Shown in pieces: positions 38,227 to 47,267 of a stretch of 64,000 nucleotides of DNA (position 1 is the first letter of the stretch; each line of letters begins with the position of its first letter). The stretch is from Salinisphaera sp. Q1T1-3 (GTDB taxonomy: Bacteria; Pseudomonadota; Gammaproteobacteria; Nevskiales; Salinisphaeraceae). Location of the stretch: assembly GCF_003602005.1 (NCBI RefSeq), contig NZ_QZWD01000003.1:62001-126000 (forward strand). Reading direction: 5' to 3'. A program made the translations under genes and the position numbers. The notes beneath the pieces were generated by a model. The model saw only the letters and a program-made list of their open reading frames with translations. It did not search any database and was not told where the DNA came from.

Positions 38227-39312
38227 TCAGATCCATTGCTTGCGCCGGAAATACACCAGCATGCCCACGACGAGCGCGCCCATGACGCCAAGCAGCAGCG
38301 GGTAGCCGTAGCGATACGACAGCTCCGGCATGTTCCAGGGCGAGTGCGTGTCGAAGTTCATGCCGTAGATGCCGGCCAGAAACGACAGGGGCATGAAGAT
38401 CGTGGCGATCAGGGTCAGTACACGCATCACATCGTTGAGACGTGCCGAGGCCAGCGACAGATGGGTATCCAGCAACGAGCCGGCGGTTTCGTAATACCCG
38501 TCGGCCAGATCGACCACGCGCCGGGCATGGTCCTGAACATCGCGGAAATAAGGGCGGTTATCGGCATGGATCAGCGGGTGTTCGAGCCCGATCCAGCGTA
38601 CGAACAGTTCATTCTGCGAGAGCAGGATCTTGCGCATGCCGATCAGGCGACGCCGCAGTTCGTGGATCGGGCCGACCAGATCGTCGCGACGATTCTCGAA
38701 GATGGCATCCTCCAGAACCTCGAGATGATCGTTGTAGCCGGCCAGTACCTCGAAGCTGGTATCGACCACCACATCCGCGAGACAGTATCCGAGATAGTCG
38801 GGCTCGGCGTGGGCGATTCGCCCGTGGGCGGCGTGAATCCGTTCGCGCACGGCGCCGAATACATCGTGTGTCCCGGCATGAAAGGACAGCACGAAATCCT
38901 CGCCGATGAACAGGCTGACCTGCTGGAAGACGAGTTCGTCGTCGACCATGTGGGGCAGGGCGAGCGTGGCGAACAGCGTTTGCCGGTAGGTATCGAGCTT
39001 GGGACGCTGACCGTGGTTGAGCACGTCCTCCAGGGCCAGCGGGTGCAGGGTGAAGCGCTCGCCCAGGCGGGCGAGTTCGGCGGCCGAGACATCGCCTTCG
39101 AAATGCAGCCACAGGAGCGGATGATCGTCGTCGGCCGGGACGGTCAGTGCCGCGTCGAACGTCGTGGCCGCTTGCGAGACTGCCGCCCCGCTACCGCCGA
39201 ACGCCATGCGATAGACGCTGAGCGAGCCGATCCGCTGGTGTGGCGGGGGATCGACCAGATCCCCCGGGGGCGCGCCGGGTCTCGATCGACGGGAAGACAT
39301 GTAGCTGAGCAT
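38227..39312 (-). CDS. corA: CorA family magnesium/divalent cation transporter
   Basis: A 361-residue inner-membrane protein. The cytoplasmic N-terminal domain has LHPLALEDVLNHGQRPKLD, the usual CorA block, then a long helix. The C-terminus has two membrane segments, with the pore motif GMN in FLAGIYGMNFD between them and a second helix ending in the basic FRRKQWI. The residue chain LNDVMRVLTLIATIFMPLSF is typical of this family. Some relatives (ZntB) export zinc, but the GMN context here fits CorA. A second ATG at 39300 is possible. Confidence 0.93.
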   Translation of the reverse strand: MLSYMSSRRSRPGAPPGDLVDPPPHQRIGSLSVYRMAFGGSGAAVSQAATTFDAALTVPADDDHPLLWLHFEGDVSAAELARLGERFTLHPLALEDVLNHGQRPKLDTYRQTLFATLALPHMVDDELVFQQVSLFIGEDFVLSFHAGTHDVFGAVRERIHAAHGRIAHAEPDYLGYCLADVVVDTSFEVLAGYNDHLEVLEDAIFENRRDDLVGPIHELRRRLIGMRKILLSQNELFVRWIGLEHPLIHADNRPYFRDVQDHARRVVDLADGYYETAGSLLDTHLSLASARLNDVMRVLTLIATIFMPLSFLAGIYGMNFDTHSPWNMPELSYRYGYPLLLGVMGALVVGMLVYFRRKQWI

Positions 39313-39371
39313 GCGCGACTCCGATGGCGCGGCGATTGTCGCTCGATGGTAAGCAAGCCGCGGTGGCTCGG

Positions 39372-40079
39372 CTATGCGCGGGCCACGCTGTAACAGTCAA
39401 TGCGGGTTGCGCCGGCCGCGCGCAGGGCGCGTGCCAGCGCCGCGGCGGTGCGCGTGGTCGTGAGCACGTCGTCGACGATCGCCACATGGCGCCCGGACAG
39501 ATCGATCCGGCAGGCGAAGGCATCGCGCACATTGGCCGCGCGGGCGCTGGCGTCGAGCTCGCTCTGGCGGGCCGTCGCGCGTGTACGCCATGCCGCGTCG
39601 CGCTCGACTGTCGTGCCGAGGCGCGATGCGAGGCGCGCGGCGATGCGTTCGGCCTGATTGAAGCCGCGCCGCTGAAAGCTCGTCACGTGCAGGGGGACCG
39701 GGATGAGCAGATCGGGCGTCGCGAGGCCTTGCGATGCAAGCCGGCCGGCCAGCAGTTCGGCCAGTGCCTCGGCATGGCTCAAGCGGGCACGGAACTTCAA
39801 TCCGATGATCAGCCAGCGCAACGTGCCGCTGTAGTGTCCGACGGCCGCCGCTGCATCGAAGCGCGGCGCGCGTCGACAGTCGGCGCAGGTCTCGGTTTCG
39901 GCTGCGGGCGCGAGTGGCAGGGCACAGTGTCGACAAGCCCGGCCCAGCCACGGCAATTCGGCGCGACAGGGCGCACACAGGCGTCCCGGCGGCACCGTCG
40001 GGTCATGACAGAGCAGGCATGCCGACGGCAGCAGCGCGTTTTGCGCAGATTTTAGCCATTCGTCAATTTTAATCGTCAT
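39372..40079 (-). CDS. comF: ComF family protein (phosphoribosyltransferase-like)
   Basis: A 235-residue protein whose N-terminus holds zinc-finger Cys pairs (CLLCHD, CAPCRAELPWLGRACRHCALPL, CADC). A phosphoribosyltransferase domain follows: GLKFRARLSHAEALAELL, IPVPLHVTSFQRRGFNQAERIA and the PRPP-loop VAIVDDVLTTTRTAAAL. ComF-type proteins take part in DNA uptake; type IV pilus genes elsewhere in the window fit with this. It is divergent from bioB, a common arrangement in gammaproteobacteria. Confidence 0.93.
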   Translation of the reverse strand: MTIKIDEWLKSAQNALLPSACLLCHDPTVPPGRLCAPCRAELPWLGRACRHCALPLAPAAETETCADCRRAPRFDAAAAVGHYSGTLRWLIIGLKFRARLSHAEALAELLAGRLASQGLATPDLLIPVPLHVTSFQRRGFNQAERIAARLASRLGTTVERDAAWRTRATARQSELDASARAANVRDAFACRIDLSGRHVAIVDDVLTTTRTAAALARALRAAGATRIDCYSVARA

Positions 40080-40085
40080 GCAAGG

Positions 40086-40113
40086 TTGACGGCGCTGGAC
40101 GGGTGGTTAAAGT
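40086..40113 (+). promoter_or_regulatory. candidate sigma-70 promoter for bioB
   Basis: TTGACG (40086-40091) and TAAAGT (40108-40113) are separated by 16 bases, 33 bases upstream of the bioB ATG. They lie in the 66-base gap divergent to comF. Confidence 0.6.
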
Positions 40114-40145
40114 GAGGTGTTCCGAGTCGACTACTGCATGCTGCC

Positions 40146-41180
40146 ATGACCGATGTCCGCCCCGGCGCGCTGCGCCACGACTGGCGCCTGGATGAAGTCC
40201 ATGCGCTCTTTGCCCTGGATCTGCCGAGCCTGATTCATACCGCCCAGAGTGCGCACCGGGAGCATTTCGATGCGCGGGACGTGCAGTTGTCGACGCTGTT
40301 GTCGATCAAGACGGGTGCCTGCCCGGAAGACTGTGCCTATTGTCCCCAGAGCGTGCGGTTCGAGACCGGGCTCGATCGGGAAACGCTGCTGCCGAAGTCG
40401 CACGTGCTCGACGCCGCCAAGCGCGCAAAGGCGGCCGGTGCCACGCGATTCTGCATGGGCGCGGCCTGGCGCAGTCCGAAGGATCGCGATCTGGCGCAGG
40501 TCATCGACATGGTCGAGGCCGTCAAGGCCGAGGGCCTGGAGACCTGCGTCACGCTGGGCATGCTCAAGGCCCGCCAGGCCCAGGCGCTGGCCGACGCGGG
40601 GCTGGACTACTACAACCACAATCTCGATACCTCGCCCGAGTACTACGAGCAGATCATCTCCACGCGGACCTATCAGGATCGCCTGGACACGCTTGGCCAC
40701 GTACGCGAGGCCGGCTTGAAGGTCTGTTGTGGTGGCATCGTCGGCATGGGCGAGCAGCCCACCGATCGCGCGGAAATGCTGCGCCAGCTCGCCAATCTGC
40801 CCGAGCATCCGCAGAGCGTGCCGATCAACAACCTGGTCCAGGTCGAGGGCACGCCGCTGGCCGGGATCGATCCGATTGACGAGATCGATTTCGTACGCAC
40901 CATCGCCGTGGCCAAGATCATGATGCCGGCGTCCTACGTCCGGCTGGCCGCCGGGCGCGAAGAGATGTCCGAGGCCACACAGACCCTGTGTTTCCTGGCC
41001 GGCGTGAACTCGATCTTCTACGGCGACGAACTGCTGACCACGTCGAATCCCGCCCACAAGGCGGATCTGGCGCTGCTGGAAAGACTCGGCATGCGCCCGG
41101 AATCCACGCCGAAGTACACCGATCTGGCGCCGGGCGTCGCGCCCGACCCCGAACATGCCCCGCAGGCCGAGCGGGCCTGA
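40146..41180 (+). CDS. bioB: biotin synthase
   Basis: Radical SAM enzyme that inserts sulfur into dethiobiotin. The 344-residue protein has the 4Fe-4S motif in [15 protein letters not shown] (Cys59, Cys63, Cys66), then [53 protein letters not shown] and the 2Fe-2S Arg region [15 protein letters not shown], ending with [12 protein letters not shown]. It is the first gene of a bioB-bioF-bioD run; no bioH or bioC lies between bioF and bioD, as would be common in the class. Confidence 0.98.
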   Translation: MTDVRPGALRHDWRLDEVHALFALDLPSLIHTAQSAHREHFDARDVQLSTLLSIKTGACPEDCAYCPQSVRFETGLDRETLLPKSHVLDAAKRAKAAGATRFCMGAAWRSPKDRDLAQVIDMVEAVKAEGLETCVTLGMLKARQAQALADAGLDYYNHNLDTSPEYYEQIISTRTYQDRLDTLGHVREAGLKVCCGGIVGMGEQPTDRAEMLRQLANLPEHPQSVPINNLVQVEGTPLAGIDPIDEIDFVRTIAVAKIMMPASYVRLAAGREEMSEATQTLCFLAGVNSIFYGDELLTTSNPAHKADLALLERLGMRPESTPKYTDLAPGVAPDPEHAPQAERA

Positions 41181-41187
41181 GCGGACC

Positions 41188-42387
41188 ATGAGCGCATCGC
41201 TTGCCCGGCACGCCCGAGCGCAGCTCGCCGAAATCGCCGGGCAGGGGCGTATTCGGCGTCGTCGCGTGATCGACTCGGGGCATGGGGTGGCCGTGACCGT
41301 CGACGGCGTATCGGCGGTCAACTTCTGCAACAACGACTATCTCGGGCTGGCCGCCCATGCCGACGTGGCCGAGGCCCTGGCCGAAGCCGCACGACGGCTG
41401 GGCAGCGGCAGTGCGGCCTCGCAGATGGTCACCGGCCACAACGCCGAGCACGCTGCGCTCGAAACCGAGCTGGCTGCCTGGGTCGGCCGTGAGCGGGCGC
41501 TCGTCTTCTCGACCGGCTATGCGGTGAATCTCGGCACGATCGAGGCGCTGGTCGGTCGAGGCGACCATGTCATTGCCGATGCCCGCAATCATGCCTCGCT
41601 CATCGACGGGGCCCGTCTGTCGGGGGCGAGCAAGCATATCTATGCACACGGCGATGCCGAAGCCGCCGCTGCGCGCCTGGCCGGGGCAGTCGACGGTCAT
41701 CGGCTGCTGGTCACCGACAGTATCTTCTCCATGGACGGCGACACGGCGCCGCTGGCCGCGCTCGCGGGCGCCGCAGCCACGCACGATGGGTGGCTGATGG
41801 TCGACGACGCGCACGGCCTGGGTGTGTTCGGGCCGGGCGGTGCCGGCCGTGTGGCCGAGGCCGGACTCGGGGCCGACCGCGTACCGATCCTGACCGCGAC
41901 GCTGGGCAAGGCCGCTGGTGTGGCCGGAGCATTCGTGGCCGGCGATCACGACGTGATCGAGCTGCTCTTGCAGCGCACGCGTTCGCTGATCTTCTCGACG
42001 GCCATGCCGCCGGCCGTGGCTGCGGCGGCACGAACCGGCGTGGCGATCGCCCGACAGGATGAAACACGTCGTCGACATCTGCATGCCCTGATCGCGCGAT
42101 TCCGGGCCAATCTGCGGGCCGGCGACCTGCCGCTCGCGGCTTCCGACAGCCCGATCCAGCCGGTGATCGTCGGTGCCGAGGACGATGCACTGGCCTTGAG
42201 CGAAGCGCTGGCCGACCGTGGTTTCCTGGTCGGTGCGATCCGCCCGCCGACGGTCGCGCCGGGCACATCGCGCCTGCGCATCACGCTGACCGCCGCGCAC
42301 ACGGTGGATCAGGTGGATGCGTTATGCCAGGCGCTGTGCGCGGCCTGGCAGGCGTGCGGCATTGCCGATACCCGAGTCGCCTCGTGA
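41188..42387 (+). CDS. bioF: 8-amino-7-oxononanoate synthase
   Basis: PLP enzyme that condenses pimeloyl thioester with alanine. The 399-residue product shows NFCNNDYLGLA, SGSAASQMVTGHNAEHAALE, LVFSTGYAVNLG, a substrate-binding ITDSIFSMDGDTAPL-like VTDSIFSMDGD, VDDAHGLGVFG (PLP-binding Asp/His) and TATLGKAAGVAGAF with the PLP Lys at about 241. The ATG at 41188, 7 bases after the bioB stop, is preferred over an in-frame ATG at 41155 inside bioB. Confidence 0.96.
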   Translation: MSASLARHARAQLAEIAGQGRIRRRRVIDSGHGVAVTVDGVSAVNFCNNDYLGLAAHADVAEALAEAARRLGSGSAASQMVTGHNAEHAALETELAAWVGRERALVFSTGYAVNLGTIEALVGRGDHVIADARNHASLIDGARLSGASKHIYAHGDAEAAAARLAGAVDGHRLLVTDSIFSMDGDTAPLAALAGAAATHDGWLMVDDAHGLGVFGPGGAGRVAEAGLGADRVPILTATLGKAAGVAGAFVAGDHDVIELLLQRTRSLIFSTAMPPAVAAAARTGVAIARQDETRRRHLHALIARFRANLRAGDLPLAASDSPIQPVIVGAEDDALALSEALADRGFLVGAIRPPTVAPGTSRLRITLTAAHTVDQVDALCQALCAAWQACGIADTRVAS

Positions 42388-42430
42388 GACGCCCCCGCGG
42401 CTGCGGCACAGATGACAAGACAGGTTATTG

Positions 42431-43090
42431 ATGGCTCGAACACTGTTCGTTACCGGGACCGATACGGAAATCGGCAAGACCCGGACCGCCTGTGCCTTGT
42501 TGCGCGGTCTGGTGGCAGCCGGCGAATGCGCGGTGGGTTACAAGCCGGTGGCCAGTGGCGCGGCGACAACGCCTGCGGGCCTGCGCAACGACGATGCCGA
42601 GGCACTGATGGCCGCGGGCACGCCCGGTTTTGCCTACGAAGAGATCAACCCGCTGACCTTCGCGCCGGCCATCGCGCCGCATATCGCGGCTGCCGAGGCC
42701 GGCGTGCCGATTCGGCGCGAGAGGCTCGACGACGGGCATACGCGGCTGGCCGCGCGCGCGGATTGGGTGATCGTCGAGGGGGCCGGGGGCTGGCATGTGC
42801 CGCTGGCCGAGGGGCTGGATTTTGCCGGCTGGGTCAGCGCGCATCGCTGGCCCAGCCTGTTGATCGTGGGCATGCGTCTGGGGTGTGTGAATCACGCCCT
42901 TCTCTCGGCGCGGGCGATACAGGCCGATACCCGCCTGATCGGCTGGGTCGCCAATTGCCTGCCGCCGGCGCAGCCCCGGCTCGCCGACAATCTCGCCACG
43001 CTCGATGCGCGTATGCCGAGCGCGCGTCTGGCCACGGTCGACGCCGATCCGTCGGCCGATTTCCGCCTGGACCCGCGCGGCTGGTTCTAG
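42431..43090 (+). CDS. bioD: dethiobiotin synthetase
   Basis: ATP-dependent closure of the ureido ring of dethiobiotin. The 219-residue protein has P-loop GTDTEIGKTRTACALL, YKPVASGA, PLTFAPAIAPHIAA, VEGAGGWHVPLAE and the C-terminal GWVANCL. The ATG at 42431 is taken as start; a TTG directly before it is in frame. Its TAG stop is the duplicated TA plus the first G of repeat copy C. Confidence 0.96.
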   Translation: MARTLFVTGTDTEIGKTRTACALLRGLVAAGECAVGYKPVASGAATTPAGLRNDDAEALMAAGTPGFAYEEINPLTFAPAIAPHIAAAEAGVPIRRERLDDGHTRLAARADWVIVEGAGGWHVPLAEGLDFAGWVSAHRWPSLLIVGMRLGCVNHALLSARAIQADTRLIGWVANCLPPAQPRLADNLATLDARMPSARLATVDADPSADFRLDPRGWF

Positions 43091-43394
43091 GGCCTGTTGA
43101 TGTTTCGTGCGCGTCCGCGCCAAGTGCGCCCTGAAATTGACGATGGGCGGTAAGACGCATAGCACGCATAGCGTGTCATTCTGCGCCAGCGTGCTTGAAC
43201 TCTGTATTGCCGTCGTGTTCTTGATTTTGGGGCGCTTGTCCCGAAGGGTTGGGCCACCCATGAAAAATCGACGATGGGCGCCCGGCGGCGTTGCGAGCCT
43301 GGATCGTGGCACGCCACGATCGGCAACTCGCGCCTTGCCAGACACACTGCGGTCTCTCGACGAAAAGGCGCTCGAACGAAACCTCAACAGGCCC
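43090..43394 (+). repeat. dispersed repeat, copy C, at the bioD stop codon
   Basis: About 305 bp. It starts GGGCCTGTTGATGTTTCGT directly after CTA of the bioD stop, and ends ACGAAACCTCAACAGGCCC followed by CA, where the other copies have TA. It is the longest clean copy: its first half matches copy A (CCGCGCCAAGTGCGCCCTG and AAATTGACGATGGGCGG) and its second half matches copies B and D (GCGAGCCTGGATCGTGGCA and CTGCGGTCTCTCGACG). That ties all four copies into one family. A small frame starting at 43107 is not kept in the other copies. Confidence 0.88.
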
Positions 43395-43692
43395 CAGGGC
43401 GCGTCGTCACGAAATAGACCGTTGCACCAGCGACCAAGCGGCGACAAGACAAGGCCTTGCGAGGGCGGCGCGGTATGCGCTGTGTGAACGCGTGATAGCG
43501 CCGGAAAGCGGTCGCTTGGCTGCCAGCCCTGTGGGTTATCCCTGCCGGTGTGGCATGCCGGCGCAGCTTGTCCGCTGGCGGCGCGAACGATTTACCCGGC
43601 GCGGATCGAGCCCCGAGGGCGCCGCGGATGGTGGGCATCAGGCACAATGACGCGCGATTCCTTTCAGCTGCCCGCGCAATCGGCGACAGCGC
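43395..43692. other. gap between repeat C and coxB
   Basis: Together with repeat C this is a 602-base region without a gene. I see no conserved open frame or strong hairpin here; it should carry the promoter of the oxidase cluster, but no clear -35/-10 pair stands out. Confidence 0.4.
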
Positions 43693-44880
43693 ATGACACA
43701 TCTTTCACGGCATTGGCGCGTTGTGAGCGCGGTCGCGTCGGTCATCGCGATGCTCGGCGTATTCCGGCCGGCGCGCGCGGCCTGGCAGATGAATCTGGGC
43801 CGCGGCGTGACGGATCTGACGCATCAGCTCTGGACGCTACACATGGTCATGCTTGCCGTGTGCGTGTTCATCTTCCTTGGGGTGTGCGTGGTGATGGCGA
43901 TCTCGATCGGGCGTCATCGACGCGCGCGCGGCGTCACACCAGCCACCTTCGATGAGTCCATCGGTCTGGAGATCGCCTGGACGATCATTCCGTTCGCGAT
44001 TCTCGCCGCGCTGGCCATCCCGGGCGCGAGTACGCTGGTCGCACTCGCCGATACGTCCGATGCCGATGTCACGATCGATGTCACCGGGCATCAGTGGCTC
44101 TGGGAATATCGGTATCCGAACACCGGCGTGCATTTCTACAGTCGCCTGGCCGCCGACAGCCGCCGCGCCGAGCTCGGTGTCGATGGCACCCGACCGGCTG
44201 ACGTGTCGCATTATCTGCGGGATGTCGATCATCCGTTGGTGGTGCCGGTCAATGCCAAGGTCGTGTTGAACATCACTTCGAGCGACGTCATCCATTCCTG
44301 GTGGGTGCCGGCCCTCGGCGGCAAGACCGACGCAATTCCGGGGCGCACCAATCACAAGTGGTTCACCGCTGATGCGATCGGCACGTACCGCGGACAGTGT
44401 GCCGAGCTTTGCGGACGTGGGCATGCCTTCATGCCGATCGTGGTCAAGGTGGTCTCGAAAGCCGATTACATCGCCTGGATCAAGGCCCGGGGCGGACAGG
44501 CACCGGCGGCCGGTGCATTGCCCGATGCGCGGGCCGACGGCCCGGACTATGCCGCACTCGCTCGACAGGAGCGGCTGACTCGGAGCCAGGCGATGACGCT
44601 CGGCCGGCATGTCTATCAGGCCGAATGCGCGGCCTGTCATCGCAACAGCGGGGCCGGCATGCCGGGCGCCGGCTATCCGGCGTTGACCGCCAGTCCGGTG
44701 GCCACCGGGCCGATCGCCCGGCACATCGATCAGGTCATCCATGGCAAGAAGGCGATGCCGGCCTTCGGCGGCCAGCTCAGCGATGCCGAGATCGCAGCCG
44801 TGGTCACCTATGAACGCAATGCACTTGGCAACGCGGTGGGCGACATGGCCGCGCCGGACGAGGTCGGTGCACGCCGATGA
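43693..44880 (+). CDS. coxB: cytochrome c oxidase subunit II with fused cytochrome c domain (caa3-type)
   Basis: Receives electrons and passes them to subunit I. The 395-residue precursor has a signal peptide (SAVASVIAMLGVFRPARAA), two membrane helices (about 55-80 and 95-120) and the cupredoxin domain. CuA ligands lie in DVIHSWWVPALGGKTDAIPGR (His) and GQCAELCGRGHAFMPI (Cys, Cys, His, Met). A C-terminal class I cytochrome c domain follows, with heme motif CAACH and an axial Met in KKAMPAFGGQL. The stop overlaps the ctaD start by 4 bases. Confidence 0.95.
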   Translation: MTHLSRHWRVVSAVASVIAMLGVFRPARAAWQMNLGRGVTDLTHQLWTLHMVMLAVCVFIFLGVCVVMAISIGRHRRARGVTPATFDESIGLEIAWTIIPFAILAALAIPGASTLVALADTSDADVTIDVTGHQWLWEYRYPNTGVHFYSRLAADSRRAELGVDGTRPADVSHYLRDVDHPLVVPVNAKVVLNITSSDVIHSWWVPALGGKTDAIPGRTNHKWFTADAIGTYRGQCAELCGRGHAFMPIVVKVVSKADYIAWIKARGGQAPAAGALPDARADGPDYAALARQERLTRSQAMTLGRHVYQAECAACHRNSGAGMPGAGYPALTASPVATGPIARHIDQVIHGKKAMPAFGGQLSDAEIAAVVTYERNALGNAVGDMAAPDEVGARR

Positions 44881-46502
44881 GCCAGAAGATGAGCCAGATA
44901 TCGCAACCCGGCCATCGACCCGTATCGCGGCCGCACGGCGTGGCACCGTCGCGGTTGGCGCGCTGGTTCTGGCTGGCCAATCACAAGGATGCCGGGGCCG
45001 CCTATCTCGTGCTGGCCGCGATCATGTTCCTGGTCGGCAGCGGGCTATCGCTGGTCATCCGCAGCGAACTGTTCGCCCCGGGGATCCAATTCGTGGATCC
45101 GGCAGTCTATAACCAGGTCGTGACGCTGCACGGCCTGATCATGATCTTTGGCGGCATCATGCCGGCGTTCACCGGTTTTGCCGTGATGATGCTGCCGGCC
45201 ATGATCGGGGCGCCGGGCATGGCCTGGGCTCGCCTGAGCGGCCCGGTGTTCTGGTTGCTGCCGCTGGCCGTCGTGTTGTTGCTCAGCACTCCCTGGATCG
45301 GCGGCGGCGCGCCGCAGACCGGCTGGACCATGTATCCGCCGTTGATCATGCAGACCGGTGCGTCGCTGCCGGTGTTCATCGTGGCCGTGTGTGTGACCGC
45401 ACTGAGCGGTTTCATCTCCTCGGCCAATGTGTTCGTGACCCTGATCCGGCGTCGGGCGCCCGGCATGGCGCTGCTGCGCATGCCGCTTTTCGGCTGGACC
45501 TGGCTGGTGACCGCGTTTCTGGTCATGGCCGTGATGCCGGTGCTGGCGGCCACGATGCTGATGCTGGGGGCCGATCGTTATCTGGCCACGGATTTCTTCG
45601 GTGGCCCGGATGGCAGCGCCTTGCTGTATCAGCATCTGTTCTGGACCTTCGGACATCCCGAGGTCTACATCATGGTCCTGCCGGCTTTCGGTCTGGTCTC
45701 GACGATCATTCCGAGCTTCGCGCGCAAGCGCCTGTTCGGCTACAACTCCATGGTCTATGCCACCGTCTCGATCGGTTTTTTGAGCTTCATGGTGTGGGCC
45801 CACCATATGTTCACGACCGGCCTGCCGTTACCCGCCGAGCTGTTCTTCATGTTCTCGACGATGATCATCTCGGTGCCGACCGGGGTGAAGGTCTTCAACT
45901 GGGTGGCGACCATGTGGGGCGGGGCGATGACCTTCGAGGCGCCGATGCTGTTCTCCACCGCCTTCGTGGTGATGTTCATGGTCGGCGGATTCTCGGGCCT
46001 GATGTCATCGCTGTCGCCGGTGGACTTCCAGTATCACGACACTTATTTCGTGGTCGCGCATTTCCATTACGTGCTGGTGCCGGGGTCGATCTTCGCGATG
46101 ACCGCAGCGCTTTATTACTGGATGCCGAAGTGGACCGGCGTGATGTATTCGGAAGGACTGGCCCGGCTGCATTTCTGGTGGTCGGTCGTCTGGATCAATG
46201 TGCTCTTCTTTCCGATGCACTTCGTCGGGCTGGCGGGCATGCCTCGCCGGATCGCCGACTACAACACGCAGTTCACCGATTTTAATCAGGTGATCTCGCT
46301 CGGCGCGGCGATGTTCTTTCTCGGGCAGTTCCTGTTCGTGTACAACATGGGGCGTTGTCTGGCGCGTCGCGGGCCCGCGGCGCTCGCCAGGCCATGGGAC
46401 GGGGCCCGCGGGCTTGAATGGACGCTTGCCTCGCCCTGGCCGCACGAAAGTTTCACCCAGGGCGCGCGCGTGGATGCGCGCGAGCTCGCCAAGCCGGATT
46501 GA
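44877..46502 (+). CDS. ctaD: cytochrome c oxidase subunit I (D-channel Asp absent)
   Basis: Heme-copper oxidase core, 541 aa, very close in pattern to Pseudomonas aa3 CoxA. Low-spin heme ligand His85 (TLHGL), CuB/His-Tyr motif GHPEVYI, VWAHHMF, K-channel Lys in SVPTGVKVFNW and heme ligands in VVAHFHYV are all present. At the D-channel entry the usual GAPDMA...PR(L/M)NN reads GAPGMAWARLSG, so Asp becomes Gly114 and the Asn pair is lost. At the N-terminus the usual DHK is NHK. It is a single-subunit-length protein, not a I-III fusion. No subunit III or Cox11 gene follows; SURF1 starts 12 bases later. Confidence 0.95.
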   Translation: MSQKMSQISQPGHRPVSRPHGVAPSRLARWFWLANHKDAGAAYLVLAAIMFLVGSGLSLVIRSELFAPGIQFVDPAVYNQVVTLHGLIMIFGGIMPAFTGFAVMMLPAMIGAPGMAWARLSGPVFWLLPLAVVLLLSTPWIGGGAPQTGWTMYPPLIMQTGASLPVFIVAVCVTALSGFISSANVFVTLIRRRAPGMALLRMPLFGWTWLVTAFLVMAVMPVLAATMLMLGADRYLATDFFGGPDGSALLYQHLFWTFGHPEVYIMVLPAFGLVSTIIPSFARKRLFGYNSMVYATVSIGFLSFMVWAHHMFTTGLPLPAELFFMFSTMIISVPTGVKVFNWVATMWGGAMTFEAPMLFSTAFVVMFMVGGFSGLMSSLSPVDFQYHDTYFVVAHFHYVLVPGSIFAMTAALYYWMPKWTGVMYSEGLARLHFWWSVVWINVLFFPMHFVGLAGMPRRIADYNTQFTDFNQVISLGAAMFFLGQFLFVYNMGRCLARRGPAALARPWDGARGLEWTLASPWPHESFTQGARVDARELAKPD

Positions 46503-46514
46503 TCGGGGACCGCC

Positions 46515-47267
46515 ATGCGTCTGGGCCGCTATCGATTCTCGCCCCCGTGGTGGGGCATTGCCATCACGGCCCTGGGTGTCGTGATTCTCTGTCTGCTGGG
46601 CAACTGGCAGATTGATCGCGCCCATCAGAAGGAGCGTCTGCAGGCGGCACAGTCCCGGGCGCGGGCGGCTGGCCCGCAGCCGATGGACCTGACCCGTGTT
46701 TCGGCCCGGGACAGTCAGTCGCCGGCGCTCAAATACGGGTACCGCTACATTGCACACGGTCGCTACGATCCGCACCACCAGGTTCTTTTGGCCGATCAGG
46801 TGGACGGCACCCGCAACGGATATCGGGTATGGACGCCGCTCGTGCTCGATTCCGGCGTGCGGGTGATGGTCGATCGTGGCTGGATCGCCAAATCCCCGGA
46901 TCCGAAAGCCGAGCCGCCGAATCCCGGCGCGCCGCAAGGTCTGCAGACCGTCCACGGTTTCTGGCGAACCTTCCCGCGGCCGGGGTTACGGTTCGGTAAC
47001 AACGCCATCTGTGACAAGAGCGGCTGGCCCCGTGTCCTGAGTTATCCGAGCACGGCGACCGTGCGGTGTCAGTACGGCGCGCCGATCGCCGACGGGCTGT
47101 TGCTGCTCTCGCCCGAGGCACCGGGCGGTTTCAAACGCGACTGGGATGTCGATAACGTCGGTCTGAGCCCGTTCGCGCACTATGCCTATGCCTCACAGTG
47201 GTTTCTGATGGCGCTGGTGGCGATCGGCCTGTTCGTCTGGACCAACCTGCGCCGGGTCCGTCGGTGA
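46515..47267 (+). CDS. SURF1 family oxidase assembly protein
   Basis: A 250-residue inner-membrane protein with two terminal membrane helices (about 12-32 and 225-245). Between them are SURF1 blocks: LGNWQIDRAHQKE, YRYIAHGRYDPHHQVLLADQ, GYRVWTPLVLDSGVRVMVDRGWIAKSPD and AYASQWFLMALVAIGLFVW. SURF1 aids heme a insertion into subunit I. It has a GTGA overlap with the next gene. Confidence 0.93.
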   Translation: MRLGRYRFSPPWWGIAITALGVVILCLLGNWQIDRAHQKERLQAAQSRARAAGPQPMDLTRVSARDSQSPALKYGYRYIAHGRYDPHHQVLLADQVDGTRNGYRVWTPLVLDSGVRVMVDRGWIAKSPDPKAEPPNPGAPQGLQTVHGFWRTFPRPGLRFGNNAICDKSGWPRVLSYPSTATVRCQYGAPIADGLLLLSPEAPGGFKRDWDVDNVGLSPFAHYAYASQWFLMALVAIGLFVWTNLRRVRR

